Origin: Gammaproteobacteria bacterium
GTDB taxonomy: Bacteria > Pseudomonadota > Gammaproteobacteria > Steroidobacterales > Rariloculaceae
NCBI GenBank assembly: GCA_022825505.1
Contig: JAJDWR010000084.1
Span: forward strand, 84,542-148,541
Direction: 5' to 3'
DNA: 64,000 nt
Shown here: in pieces, positions 8,975-18,008 of the stretch
Layout: each line of letters starts with the position of its first letter
Numbering within the stretch: position 1 is the stretch's first letter
Notes under the pieces: generated by a model
Told to the model about the DNA's origin: nothing
Seen by the model: the letters and a program-made list of their open reading frames with translations, nothing else
The model's database searches: none
Position numbers and translations under genes: made by a program

Positions 8975-9783
8975 TCGGCTTCGTCCTCCTCCTCTTCCGG
9001 CAGGAAGCGGCCGTTCTCGAGGAACGCGATCACCTGCTCAAATACGTCTCCGTCCGTCAGGATGAACGTATGGGTTTCGTCGACGGCGAGAAAGTCCCGC
9101 ATCTCCTCAAGGCGTGCACTGTCCAGGCTGACCTTGCCGTCGTTGGGTTCGGGCAGCGGCGCAGATTGCTGCAGTAACGCGTCGAGGCCCGTGCGGGTGC
9201 CCGCGATGATGCCGATCTCGACATCCACGGGACCCAGATTGCTCGGCACGCTGTCGGCGCCGGTACCCAACTGCAGCGCGGCGGGACCCATGACGGCAAA
9301 CCACGGATCGTCGGCGAATTCGTCGATCAGTTCGCTGCCGTTGTTGGGCGGACCCAGCATCACCATACGGCTGCCGTGGGGTACGTCGTGATCCTGCAGG
9401 TAATGACGTACCAGGATCCCTCCCAGCGAGTGGGCGACGAAGTGGACTGGCGCATCCGGAGCCGACGCGCACTTCGCCAGGGCCTCCGCGACATGCGTGC
9501 CGGAAAGCGCCTCGATCGGCTGGGCGAGCGAGGGGTAACCCTGGTTCACCGTCCGGTACCCCTCGAGGTCCAGGGCGAATTTCAGCGGCAGCATGGACAG
9601 GGGCGTGCGGCCGAGTCCGTGCAGCAGGATCACGCAGGTCTCGGGATCCGCAGGCGTTGCGATGGATGGCGCCAGGGCGATGGCCGCAGCCATCAGAAGC
9701 GGCAATCGCCGGAGCGGCCGGCCTCCCCGGGTTCCGGCCTCATGCCTTCCCTGTGCCGGCGATCCGTGCAGGACGGTAGTCAT
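8971..9783 (-). CDS. Exported lipase/esterase-like alpha/beta hydrolase
   Basis: A 270-residue alpha/beta hydrolase with an Arg-rich N-terminus and hydrophobic LPLLMAAAIALAPSIATPA, best read as a signal peptide. It has the oxyanion motif LLHGLGR, the nucleophile elbow FVAHSLGGILVRHYL (Ser ~118) and LGPPNNGSEL, as in triacylglycerol lipase/PGAP1-like proteins. The catalytic His is plausibly in the DETHTFIL segment. The C-terminus is strongly acidic (PEEEEDEAE). It is coupled to xdhC by a 4-base overlap and lies 18 bases behind otsA, so all three may share a transcript, though no functional link is obvious. Confidence 0.8.
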   Translation of the reverse strand: MTTVLHGSPAQGRHEAGTRGGRPLRRLPLLMAAAIALAPSIATPADPETCVILLHGLGRTPLSMLPLKFALDLEGYRTVNQGYPSLAQPIEALSGTHVAEALAKCASAPDAPVHFVAHSLGGILVRHYLQDHDVPHGSRMVMLGPPNNGSELIDEFADDPWFAVMGPAALQLGTGADSVPSNLGPVDVEIGIIAGTRTGLDALLQQSAPLPEPNDGKVSLDSARLEEMRDFLAVDETHTFILTDGDVFEQVIAFLENGRFLPEEEEDEAE

Positions 9784-9801
9784 CGTTTCGTGGCGCTCCG
9801 G

Positions 9802-11190
9802 TCAACCATGCGTTGCGTGTGCGCGCTGGAGCGATTCGATGAATCGGCTGCACCAGGCATGGATATCGTTGCGCTGCAGTATTTCGATCATGGACTGGAA
9901 CCGTTCCCGCCGCTCCCCGACGCGCATTTCGACGGCCTGTTGCATGCCGTCGGCGACGCCCTCGCGGTCATAGGGATTGACCAACACGGCTCCGGTGAGT
10001 TCCTGGGCCGCACCCGCCAGCGTCGACAGCACCAGCACGCCCGGGTCGTCCGGATCCTGCGTGGCCAGGTATTCCTTGGCGACCAGGTTCATGCCGTCGC
10101 GAATGGGCGTGACCAGGCCGATATCCGTCAGCCTCAGCAGCGACATCAGCACGCCGCGGTCGTAGGCGCGGTTGAGGTAGCGGATGGGTACCCAGTCCAT
10201 CTCGGCAAAGCGCCCGTTGATGTTGCCGGACGTGCGCTCCAGGTCCTCGCGGATCGCGTCGTAGGCCCGTACGCCGGTCCGGGTGGGCGGGGCAATCTGC
10301 AGGAAGACGACTTGCCCGCGATTGGTCGGGTATTTTTTCAGCAACCGCTGGAATGAACGAAAACGCAGTTCCAGCCCCTTGCTGTAGTCCAGCCGGTCGA
10401 CGCCCATGATTAGTTTGCGTTCCCGCAGGCTGTCGGTCAGTCGGTGGACGCGGCGGTCGTCGAGGTTCTTCGCGGCCAGGCGGCGGCAATCGTCCACATC
10501 CACGCCAATGGGGAAGACGTCCGCCTGGAAGGTTCGCCCGTAGGCTTCAACGCGCCGGTCGGTCAGCAGCCGCCCGCCGATCTCGGGTTGCCCCATGGAA
10601 TCCTGGAAGGCACGCAGGTCGGTCTCCGTCTGAAACCCGATCACGTCGTAGGACGACAATGAGCGCAGCAGGTGTTCGTACGGGGGAAGCGCGCGCAGGG
10701 CATCGAAACCGGGGAAGGGCACGTGGAGAAAGAACCCGATCGGGTTGGTCACGCCGGCCCGGCGCAGTTCCGTGGCCAGGGGGATCAGGTGATAGTCATG
10801 CACCCAGATGATGTCGTTGGGCTCAAGGAGCGGGACGAGCTTGCGGGCGAAGAGTTCGTTCACCCGGCAATAGGCGTCGTACTGGAATCGCCGGAAGGAA
10901 AAGAATCCGAGCATGTAGTGGCACAGCGGCCAGAGGCTGTTGTTGGAGAAACCGTTGTAATAGTTCTCGAAGTCCTGTCGCTTGAGATCGATGGTGGCGT
11001 AGGTGATGCGCCCGCGGGTTTCGAGGACGGGGTCGCGCGGGTCCTGCCGGGTCTTCTTGCCGCTCCAGCCGAACCAGATGCCGCCCTGCTCTTCCAGCGC
11101 CGCCAGTACGCCGACGGCGAGCCCGCCTGCGACCTTGCCGGCCGTGGGAATAGCCACGCGGTTGGAGACTGCGATCAATCTGCCCTGCAT
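9802..11190 (-). CDS. otsA: Trehalose-6-phosphate synthase OtsA
   Basis: A 462-residue GT20 glycosyltransferase that makes trehalose-6-phosphate from a nucleotide-sugar and glucose-6-phosphate. It has the N-terminal AVSNRVAIP and GGLAVG loop, WFGWSG, the WVHDYHLIPLA block, FFLHVPFPG, GVDRLDYSKGLELRF and the C-terminal DGMNLVAKEYLA segment that binds the nucleotide. Length is normal. It forms a trehalose operon with the upstream GH15 gene and otsB on the same strand. Trehalose acts as a compatible solute and stress protectant. Confidence 0.96.
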   Translation of the reverse strand: MQGRLIAVSNRVAIPTAGKVAGGLAVGVLAALEEQGGIWFGWSGKKTRQDPRDPVLETRGRITYATIDLKRQDFENYYNGFSNNSLWPLCHYMLGFFSFRRFQYDAYCRVNELFARKLVPLLEPNDIIWVHDYHLIPLATELRRAGVTNPIGFFLHVPFPGFDALRALPPYEHLLRSLSSYDVIGFQTETDLRAFQDSMGQPEIGGRLLTDRRVEAYGRTFQADVFPIGVDVDDCRRLAAKNLDDRRVHRLTDSLRERKLIMGVDRLDYSKGLELRFRSFQRLLKKYPTNRGQVVFLQIAPPTRTGVRAYDAIREDLERTSGNINGRFAEMDWVPIRYLNRAYDRGVLMSLLRLTDIGLVTPIRDGMNLVAKEYLATQDPDDPGVLVLSTLAGAAQELTGAVLVNPYDREGVADGMQQAVEMRVGERRERFQSMIEILQRNDIHAWCSRFIESLQRAHATHG

Positions 11191-11295
11191 GTCCTGCGTC
11201 CTACGTACTACGTACCGTTCGCGTTTGCCACCGTCCGCCTCGGGCGAAACCCGTGCGGCCGGGAGCCCGGGCCGGCAGTCCGGGCACCGCCCGCG

Positions 11296-13083
11296 TCACA
11301 GCGCTTCCTCCCAGGAGCGGCTCAGGCGCATGGCGCCGTTCACGATACCCACCATGCTGTAGGTCTGCGGGAAGTTGCCCCAGAGTTCGCCGGTATCGGG
11401 GTCCAGGTCTTCCGAGAGCAGGCCCAGATCGTTGCGCCTCTCCAGCATGTTGCAGAAGAGTTCCCGGGCTTCCCGGCGGCGTCCCACCGCCGCGAGGGCA
11501 TCAATGTACCAGAACGTGCAGATATTGAAGGCGGTTTCGGGCATCCCGAAGTCGTCCGGATTGGCGTAACGGAACATGTAGTGGCCCTGGCGCAGTTCGC
11601 TCTCCACCGCCTCCAGGGTGCCCACGAACCGGGGGTCCCGGGCGTGGACGAAGCCCAGGTCAGCCAGCGTCAGCAGGCTCGCATCCAGCGTGTTGCCGCC
11701 GAAGGTGCCCATGAAGGTCTCCCTTTCGCCGTTCCAGGCCGCCGCGGAGATATTCTTGTGCAATCTGGCGGCGGTCCCCGTCCAGTGTTCGGCGCGGCCG
11801 CTGAGGTTCAGGTGTCGGGCGATTCTCGCCAGCCGGTCGCACGCCGCCCAGCACATGGCGCTGGAGTAGGTATGCACTTCCTGCCGCCCCCGATACTCCC
11901 ACAGCCCTGCATCGGGCTGATCGAACAGTTCCACGGCGCGGCCGCCCAGCGCCTCCAGCCGCTCGAACTCCTGGCGCCCGCCCTGGCGCGCCAGCCGGCC
12001 ATCGAAGAACTGCTGGGTCGCAGCCAGCACCACGGCGCCGTAGACGTCGTTCTGGATCTGCCGGTAGGCCTGGTTGCCGACGCGGACCGGGCCCATGCCG
12101 CGGTACCCGGGAAGCGATTCGACGGTCCGCTCCTCCAGCCGCGCCCGCCCGGAGACACCGTAGACGGGCTGGAGCTGTTCCGGGCTGCCCAGTTCGCCGA
12201 CGATGTTGTTCAGGTAGCCCAGGAACGCCTCCATGGTCTTGGTGACGCCCAGCCGGTTGAGCGCCCTGACCACGTAGTAGCTGTCCCGCAGCCAGCAGAA
12301 TCGGTAGTCCCAGTTGCGGCCGCTGTGGGCGGCTTCGGGAATCGACGTGGTGAGCGCCGCCAGTACCGCGCCGGTGTCTTCGTAGGTGCAGAGCTTGAGG
12401 GCGATCGCCGCTCGAATGACTTCGTCCTGCCACTCGAAGGGCACCGAGAGGCCGCGCACCCAGCCGTGCCAGTACCGCCGGGTTTCTTCCAGCATCTCCT
12501 GGCTGATCTTGTTCGGGTGTTCGGGAATGGTCTCGTCCGCGCCGAGGATCAGGCTGAGGGGTTCCTCGAGCACGATGGCGCGTTCCTCGAGAACGGAGGT
12601 CAACGAGGCATTCGTGGTCAGCCGCAGGGTGAACCGGCTGTCCACGTAACGAATGTGATTGCTGCCGTAGGTGACTTCGGCGCGCTCGTGGCCATAATTG
12701 GCGGCGGGACGCAGGCGGATGCGCACGGTCGGACTCCCGGACAGCGGCGTGATCCGTCGCATGACCATGATGGGGCGGAACGTCCGGCCGAACTGTTCGT
12801 AGCGCGGCGCGAAATCCTCGATGCGCACGCCGCCTCCCGACTTGTCGTACAGCGTGGTGACGAGGATGGCCGTGTTGCCGTCGTAGGCCTGCTCGCTGCG
12901 GTCGAGATCCAGGAGCTCCACGGCAAAGAACCCCGTCTCGGCCTCCCCGACGCCGCCCAGCAGCGAGCAGAATGCCGGGTCGCTGTCCACGCGCGGGAAA
13001 CAGCCCCAGACGAACCGGCCGAGAGGATCGACCAGCACGCCCACCTGGCAGTTTCCGATGAGGCCGAGGTTCAGGGTGCTCAT
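11296..13083 (-). CDS. Glycoside hydrolase family 15 protein (glucoamylase/trehalase-like)
   Basis: A 595-residue GH15 enzyme. The N-terminal ~220 residues form the beta-rich domain seen in bacterial GH15 proteins (LGLIGNCQVGVLVDPLGRFVW). The rest is an (alpha/alpha)6 barrel with the signature GRNWDYRFCWLRD (~255). The ATG at 13083 overlaps the TAA of otsB by one base (TAATG), which fixes the start. Enzymes of this subfamily found between otsB and otsA may hydrolyse trehalose or alpha-glucans; the substrate cannot be settled here. Its position suggests tuning of the intracellular trehalose/glucan pool. No signal peptide is present. Confidence 0.9.
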   Translation of the reverse strand: MSTLNLGLIGNCQVGVLVDPLGRFVWGCFPRVDSDPAFCSLLGGVGEAETGFFAVELLDLDRSEQAYDGNTAILVTTLYDKSGGGVRIEDFAPRYEQFGRTFRPIMVMRRITPLSGSPTVRIRLRPAANYGHERAEVTYGSNHIRYVDSRFTLRLTTNASLTSVLEERAIVLEEPLSLILGADETIPEHPNKISQEMLEETRRYWHGWVRGLSVPFEWQDEVIRAAIALKLCTYEDTGAVLAALTTSIPEAAHSGRNWDYRFCWLRDSYYVVRALNRLGVTKTMEAFLGYLNNIVGELGSPEQLQPVYGVSGRARLEERTVESLPGYRGMGPVRVGNQAYRQIQNDVYGAVVLAATQQFFDGRLARQGGRQEFERLEALGGRAVELFDQPDAGLWEYRGRQEVHTYSSAMCWAACDRLARIARHLNLSGRAEHWTGTAARLHKNISAAAWNGERETFMGTFGGNTLDASLLTLADLGFVHARDPRFVGTLEAVESELRQGHYMFRYANPDDFGMPETAFNICTFWYIDALAAVGRRREARELFCNMLERRNDLGLLSEDLDPDTGELWGNFPQTYSMVGIVNGAMRLSRSWEEAL

Positions 13084-13949
13084 TACGCCGGAACCGATGA
13101 TCGGTGGCCCGAAATCGCATCGCCAAGCCACTCGAGTACTTGGGAAACGCCGGGCAGGGTCCAGTCTGCCGCAGTGTCGCCGTCGCCGACCTTCACCGAG
13201 ACTCCGCCCAGCTCGTTGACCACGGCGAATCCGGACTCGTCGGTCACGTCATCGCCCGCGAATACCGGAGTCCGGCCGGCAAAGGGCGGCTCGGACATGA
13301 AGGCGCGGATGGCTGTTCCCTTGTTCATTTGCCCTGGCTTGATTTCAATCACCTTCCGGCCCCGAAGCCGTTCGGCCGCCGCCGGAAGGTCCAGCTCCGC
13401 GACGAATTGCTGCACGGTGTCCTCCAGTTCGGGGCGACCCCGGTAGTGTAATGCCAGACTCGCGCCCTTGTTCTCCAGCAGGAGCCCGGGGTGGTCCGCC
13501 ACGAAGTGTTCCATTGCCCTGTGGGCATCGTGCAGCCAGTCGAGATCCACCGGGACGCGGTGAACCTTTCCATCTGCACTCCGCCGTTCCAGACCGTGTA
13601 TTCCCGCCACCGGCAGCCGGAACGGTGTGAGCAGCCGGTCCACGTCCGCAATCCCGCGGCCGCTGACGACGGCAACCGCATCTCCCGTTGCCGCGGGCAG
13701 GCGGGCCAGCAACGCGTCCAGGCGATCGGTGCGCCTGACTGCATCCGGGCGTCGGGCGATCTCGATCAGGGTGCCGTCGAGGTCGAGAAAGACAGCCGGC
13801 TCCGGCGGCCAGGGAGGTCGTGGCGTACGTGTCACGCGCGCACGATACAACGGTGCCGCGCGGTCCGCAAAAACAAGGGCCAAGGCCATGTTGGATCGGT
13901 CAGTTCCCGGCAAGAAGAAACGGGGCTTCAAGTTCGTGGGCAGTACCAT
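13083..13949 (-). CDS. otsB: Trehalose-6-phosphate phosphatase OtsB
   Basis: A HAD-superfamily phosphatase that converts trehalose-6-phosphate to trehalose. Motif I is FLDLDGTLIEI, motif II AVVSGR, then GIHGLERR, the Lys motif VIEIKPGQMNKGTAI, and motif IV PVFAGDDVTDESGF. The longest form starts at 13949, but ATG at 13889 or GTG at 13835 (about 13 residues before the DxDGT motif) fit the family better. It is the first gene of the otsB-GH15-otsA operon. Confidence 0.93.
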   Translation of the reverse strand: MVLPTNLKPRFFLPGTDRSNMALALVFADRAAPLYRARVTRTPRPPWPPEPAVFLDLDGTLIEIARRPDAVRRTDRLDALLARLPAATGDAVAVVSGRGIADVDRLLTPFRLPVAGIHGLERRSADGKVHRVPVDLDWLHDAHRAMEHFVADHPGLLLENKGASLALHYRGRPELEDTVQQFVAELDLPAAAERLRGRKVIEIKPGQMNKGTAIRAFMSEPPFAGRTPVFAGDDVTDESGFAVVNELGGVSVKVGDGDTAADWTLPGVSQVLEWLGDAISGHRSSVPA

Positions 13950-14083
13950 CGTGTACGCTCACATGCAGGCAACCGGCATGGTGAATGACCACGCCGTCGA
14001 CTGTTTCAGATACCGGGCATGTGCCGCGCTGGCTCGCGAGGGCAGGCCCTGATTGCCCATCCTATCCCGCGTCAGCGCCTGAG

Positions 14084-14150
14084 ATCGCGCCCCTATCGCG
14101 CCCCTATCGCCCCCCTATCGCGCCCCTATCGCGCCCCTATCGCGCTCCCT
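14084..14150 (+). repeat. 11-bp tandem repeat, about 6 units
   Basis: ATCGCGCCCCT is repeated six times with one or two changes and runs into the stop codon of the AlbA_2-like gene on the opposite strand. It is a simple GC-rich minisatellite in the otsB/AlbA_2 intergenic space. No other feature is visible in 13950-14083. Confidence 0.9.
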
Positions 14151-15549
14151 ACACGCGTCTCCAGCGCGTCGAAGGTCCACGGTCCGTGGACACGATCAAT
14201 TTTCTTGTTCTCAACTCCTCCAGCGCTCTCCGCACCTGACGTTCGCTGACACCGGGGCCCAAGAGAGCGTGAATCTCACGCCGCATTAGTCCATCCTCCG
14301 CGTTGTCCAGCAACTCAAGAATCTTCTCTCGCCGTTCCGCGGGACTGATTTCCATGTAACGTGTTTGCGGGACGAAGTGCCCATCCCGGAACCGGACAGT
14401 GACGCACGTGCCGTCATCCTCGATCTCCGGCAGCGGAAGACCTGCCGCGCTTGTTAATTCCGCCATCTTCAGCGTTCCGGTTCCCCATTGTTCGATAGTT
14501 CCCCGTCGATAGAACGTGCGAGCAATCAATGGATTCCATGGCCGCGATTCGTGGGGGATAAACAGATTTTCCGGTGTGAACCCAAAGTGCAGCGGGCCCG
14601 AGGAGGTCACTTCCAGGCGGTCGTCGTACACTGCTACTGCTACCGAGCCACCGCCGATGGAGTAGTCTCGGTGGCACAGGGCGTTCGCAATGGCCTCGCG
14701 CGTCGCAAGAGGCGGATACAGCGGTTCGTCGATACGCTCGAAGCGGTCCTGTTCGAACCGCCCGGCTATGGGCAGGGTTTCGCGCAGAAAGCGCTCCGCG
14801 TTTGCAAGAAGCGCGAAAGCGTTGCCATTGAATTGGCGATTGTCCAGGAACTCCATTCGGTCGATCCCCCGGAAACGGGCAACTCGAAGCAGGCACTGCG
14901 GCATCTCGAACTCGAGCCTCTCGGCACTGCCGAACAATACTACCGCTGCCCGAAGCAGCATCCCGTCGCGCAGGAGGCCGAGTCCGCGCAGCATGTCGGA
15001 CAGGTCCCGGCTCACGGGTTCATCGAGCCGCCCCCGCCGGACTGCCTCCGCAACCGTCCTCCGAATCTCCGCCACATTGAGGTCGTCCACCGACCACCCG
15101 ACGGCGGGCTGATTCTCCCAGCGCTGTTGGCTGTGCATCCGCTCGAAGAGCGTTCGGTTGTATTCGTCCGCGGACATGGTCAGCGTTGTGTTCCCTACCC
15201 GGCGGTACGCGCTGCCTCGATAGGTGTACGGTCGTGATGTCCCCTGGCTTGTGATTGCAATGATAACTTCCCGGCCGTTGTCCACTGGGACCCGTTCGAT
15301 CGTTGGAAAGGCTGGTGGATCGATTCGTTGAAACTCAGCACTCAACTCCTCGATGGTGCGTTCGCTTACCTGCTGCCCAGTCAAGCTCCCGTCCTGCTTC
15401 ACGCCGAACAGCACCTGCCCACCGCCCTGGTTCAGAAAGGCGCACACCGTTCTGGTAGCCTCGCGGCGCGTCCCGGTGGTCTCCTTGAATTCCAGCGTCT
15501 CGGTCTCTCCGGCTGCTGCCAGTGATGTTATCTCACCTGGTGTCAACAC
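14149..15549 (-). CDS. AlbA_2 (Schlafen-type) ATP-binding DNA-binding protein
   Basis: A 466-residue protein. The N-terminal AlbA_2 domain (~residues 15-130; ETLEFKET, FLNQGGGQVLFGV, GSAYRRVGNTT) is followed by a HATPase_c_4-type region (~270-390; ATREAIANALCHRDYSIGG, then a GTIEQWGTGTLKM loop) and a C-terminal winged helix (~410-460; REIHALLGPGVSERQVRRALEEL). Such proteins are often annotated as ATP-dependent DNA helicase-related or transcriptional regulators and are frequent in accessory islands. It lies 0.8 kb from the DrmAB-like operon on the same strand, separated by a ybjQ gene on the other strand. Whether it belongs to that system is unknown. Confidence 0.85.
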   Translation of the reverse strand: MLTPGEITSLAAAGETETLEFKETTGTRREATRTVCAFLNQGGGQVLFGVKQDGSLTGQQVSERTIEELSAEFQRIDPPAFPTIERVPVDNGREVIIAITSQGTSRPYTYRGSAYRRVGNTTLTMSADEYNRTLFERMHSQQRWENQPAVGWSVDDLNVAEIRRTVAEAVRRGRLDEPVSRDLSDMLRGLGLLRDGMLLRAAVVLFGSAERLEFEMPQCLLRVARFRGIDRMEFLDNRQFNGNAFALLANAERFLRETLPIAGRFEQDRFERIDEPLYPPLATREAIANALCHRDYSIGGGSVAVAVYDDRLEVTSSGPLHFGFTPENLFIPHESRPWNPLIARTFYRRGTIEQWGTGTLKMAELTSAAGLPLPEIEDDGTCVTVRFRDGHFVPQTRYMEISPAERREKILELLDNAEDGLMRREIHALLGPGVSERQVRRALEELRTRKLIVSTDRGPSTRWRRV

Positions 15550-15989
15550 TCTTGCCCCAATTGCTCACATAGTTCGCTGATCTACGCTTCCATTCCGTCC
15601 ATAGGGGCACAAGAGTCGCGCCGCAACGAGCGGCCTAGCGCGATTATCGCTACGGCGAGGGTGGCGCCGACGGAAACGATAGCGATGAGTTAATTCATGC
15701 TCACAGTCTAGCAACCTGGCTGCAGTAGACCTTCGCAAGTTTCCTGGCATTTGATCCAGATATGCGACCTTCGGTTGGCCGGTGACTTGTGCGATGGCGC
15801 CGGTGGACAGGCAGCGATGCGGGCGGGCTGTTGTCACCTTGAAACGGGGATCCGCCACCTCATCGGGGGCGACTCGCGCGCCCACAATGGCCGCGCGGAC
15901 AGGTCCCGCCGATTTTCGTGAACCGCCGGGAAAGCGTGTAGTATCCGCCAACTCTTCCCGGTGTCCCGTGCCACCTGCCGGAGAATCGA
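15550..15989. other. Intergenic stretch without an intact gene
   Basis: About 440 bases between the AlbA_2 gene and ybjQ. Apart from a possible small-membrane-protein remnant on the minus strand (15582-15689) I see no gene, RNA or repeat. The open frames here lack coding character. Confidence 0.5.
15582..15689 (-). pseudogene. Possible remnant of a small membrane protein
   Basis: Thirty-five codons read LIAIVSVGATLAVAIIALGR followed by SLRRDSCAPMDGMEA and a stop. This looks like the single transmembrane helix of small single-pass proteins often found near accessory genes. The frame is closed by TAA directly before the first Leu and has no normal start codon, so if real it is decayed. Weak call based on composition only. 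Confidence 0.25.
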
Positions 15990-16328
15990 ATGAAAGTTCC
16001 GTTATCGAATATCACCACGACACCCGACTATCCGGGCCGCGAGATCCGCGAAGTTCTCGGCATCGTCACGGCGGAATGCGTTCTCGGCGTGAACATCTTT
16101 CGCGACGTACTCGGGAGCCTGCGCGACATCGTCGGCGGCCGCAGCGGCACGCACCAGAAGGCGCTAAAGCAAGCCAGGGAGACCTGCCTTGAAGATCTGG
16201 CGGAGAAGGCGGGCGAACTCGGCGCCAATGCCGTCGTCGGCGTGGATCTGGACTACAACGAGATCAGCGGCGGCGGCAAGGGCATGTTGTTCCTGGTGGC
16301 CTCGGGGACGGCGGTGCGGTTGCGTTGA
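15990..16328 (+). CDS. ybjQ: YbjQ/UPF0145 family protein
   Basis: A 112-residue protein matching the YbjQ (UPF0145, DUF74) family: TTTPDYPGREIREVLGIVTAECVLGVN, then RDIVGGRSGTHQKALKQAR and LGANAVVGVDLDYN. Members form small pentameric beta-sandwich rings proposed to bind metals; the cellular role is unknown. Full family length. It sits alone on the plus strand between two minus-strand accessory units. Confidence 0.92.
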   Translation: MKVPLSNITTTPDYPGREIREVLGIVTAECVLGVNIFRDVLGSLRDIVGGRSGTHQKALKQARETCLEDLAEKAGELGANAVVGVDLDYNEISGGGKGMLFLVASGTAVRLR

Positions 16329-16364
16329 CGCATATTTTCGACGCGTCGCCGTAACGCCAGCACG

Positions 16365-18008
16365 TCAGCGCAGAAGTTTGCGTACCTTTGCCTCAGTGCG
16401 TGAGTTGAGGCGGCTATTGGCGAGATAGTTGAAGAATCTGTCGCGGTCGATTTCCGAAGCGATCCGCGGTTCCCCGGGCAATTCGACGTGCACGGAACCA
16501 CCGCTTACGGTCAGGCGGTACTCGCCCTTCGCGAAACTCACCCGCGTCTTGATGCAGTCCCACTTGCAGGCTCGCGAGAGTTCGAGCGCGGCGGAGCGCT
16601 CCCGGGTACGCCAGCTATCGTTCTCGCGAAGCAACTCGCGTAGTGGACGGATCCGCGGGGGACAGGGTCCGAGGTTGAAATCATTGCCGGCCATCCGGTG
16701 CGCCAGCCGGGCCATACGGTGGGAAATGGCAGCTGACAATTCGCCGCGAGCAAGGCCCGGATTTGTGCGCAGTTCCAGAGGCATGCTTAACCATCCGTCA
16801 CGGGCGCCAAAAAGGATCGCCGCCGCCAGCCAGTCCGGTTCGCGAAGCTCGAGGTTATTGAAGTCGAGGAGGTCGGCGCAGTTTTGGCGCAGACAGAACA
16901 GGATCATGGCACGTGCCATCGGGGTTTGGTGTCGGTCAAACAGTTCGCTGGGGGTCGCACGCGCGAGGCCGGTGAGAGATTTCAGCGTCTCATACAAATT
17001 GTCCACTCCCGGCCTGAGTCGGTCGTCGAGCGTGCCGCGGGCATCGCCCAGAAATTCGAGCAGGATGTCTTCGGCGCTGCCACCGGGTTTATGTTCCCTA
17101 TGAAGGAGGCGACCCATAAACTCCCAGAAAAGACGTTGCTGGAACACGTTTCGCAGGTGCTCTCGATCCGATTCCTGGGCCCGAGCCGACGGTGATGAAG
17201 TGACTCCCGACCGCATCCAGCCGGGCAGCCCGGCAAGAATCGGATCGCCCGCAAGCGACGCGAAGTCAGGGACCGAATTGTTTTCCAGGTCGTCCGGGTC
17301 GAACGCCTGCCGGCACGCTTGGACGGCCAATCCCCCTCGGCGGGCCACGTGCAACAGCAGCGCCATGACGCCGCCAGCCGCAAGGGGAACCCGTACCGGA
17401 GCATCCCGTTCCCACGTTTCCCTTGTCGGCGGCCAGGGGTCGCGAGACGCCTTGGCGAACAACTTCTTCCTCGTTCCACGCCGAAAATCCTGCGCTGGCA
17501 CGTTGCCGAAATTCGCGGCAGCGTCGTTGAAGGCAATTCGCTCTTCCGGCGATGGGAGAAGAATCGACCTTATCCGCGAAACCGGCAACGGCGCCGGGAT
17601 CAAGAGCGCGCTTTCGGCGCCGCCAAACTCGTCCGGGAACCGAACCTCCCGCATTCCGTCGGGGCCGCTCGCCAGCAATGTACCCGAGAGATCGTCAAGC
17701 CGAATTTCTGCGATCACGGGTTTCAGGTGCCCCGCTTCCTCGGTGGAAAGACGAAGCGCCGCCTCTGGAACCCTGCCGACGAAGAGCGGAATCCAGCCCG
17801 GAAAGCTTGCCAGCGGATCGCGATAATACTTGTCGCCGAAGCCTGTGGGCGGCATGACCAGACCGGCCGCGAGCATGTACATCAGGTTCAGATGGTTGGT
17901 GACCAGAAACGCGGCTTCAGGGGGGGTGGCCGAATGCTGCGTCGCATCGGTCGGCGAGTCCTCACCCGGTATGGCGAGAGGGCCGAAGAGATCGCCCGAG
18001 ATCGACAT
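16365..18008 (-). CDS. Uncharacterised 547-residue protein of a DrmAB-like operon
   Basis: I do not recognise this protein. It is soluble, with no signal peptide or membrane segment. An N-terminal block LVTNHLNLMYMLAAGLVMPP (residues 35-54) runs into TGFGDKYYRDPLASFPGWIP. It reads like an enzyme active-site or ligand-binding element, loosely recalling the first block of ADP-ribosyltransferase-type DUF4433 proteins, but the likeness is too weak to name. The middle is helix-rich. It is the last gene of the four-gene operon; its ATG directly abuts the TGA of the SF1 ATPase gene. It would be the system-specific subunit of the DISARM-like set. Confidence 0.7.
   Translation of the reverse strand: MSISGDLFGPLAIPGEDSPTDATQHSATPPEAAFLVTNHLNLMYMLAAGLVMPPTGFGDKYYRDPLASFPGWIPLFVGRVPEAALRLSTEEAGHLKPVIAEIRLDDLSGTLLASGPDGMREVRFPDEFGGAESALLIPAPLPVSRIRSILLPSPEERIAFNDAAANFGNVPAQDFRRGTRKKLFAKASRDPWPPTRETWERDAPVRVPLAAGGVMALLLHVARRGGLAVQACRQAFDPDDLENNSVPDFASLAGDPILAGLPGWMRSGVTSSPSARAQESDREHLRNVFQQRLFWEFMGRLLHREHKPGGSAEDILLEFLGDARGTLDDRLRPGVDNLYETLKSLTGLARATPSELFDRHQTPMARAMILFCLRQNCADLLDFNNLELREPDWLAAAILFGARDGWLSMPLELRTNPGLARGELSAAISHRMARLAHRMAGNDFNLGPCPPRIRPLRELLRENDSWRTRERSAALELSRACKWDCIKTRVSFAKGEYRLTVSGGSVHVELPGEPRIASEIDRDRFFNYLANSRLNSRTEAKVRKLLR

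Noticed and set aside
10672..13446. Plus-strand 924-residue open frame
   Set aside because: It is antisense to otsA, the GH15 gene and otsB, which have clear motifs; the frame is a GC-rich shadow.
15565..15951. Minus-strand 128-residue frame before the AlbA_2 gene
   Set aside because: No family pattern, biased composition, no ribosome site; considered non-coding.
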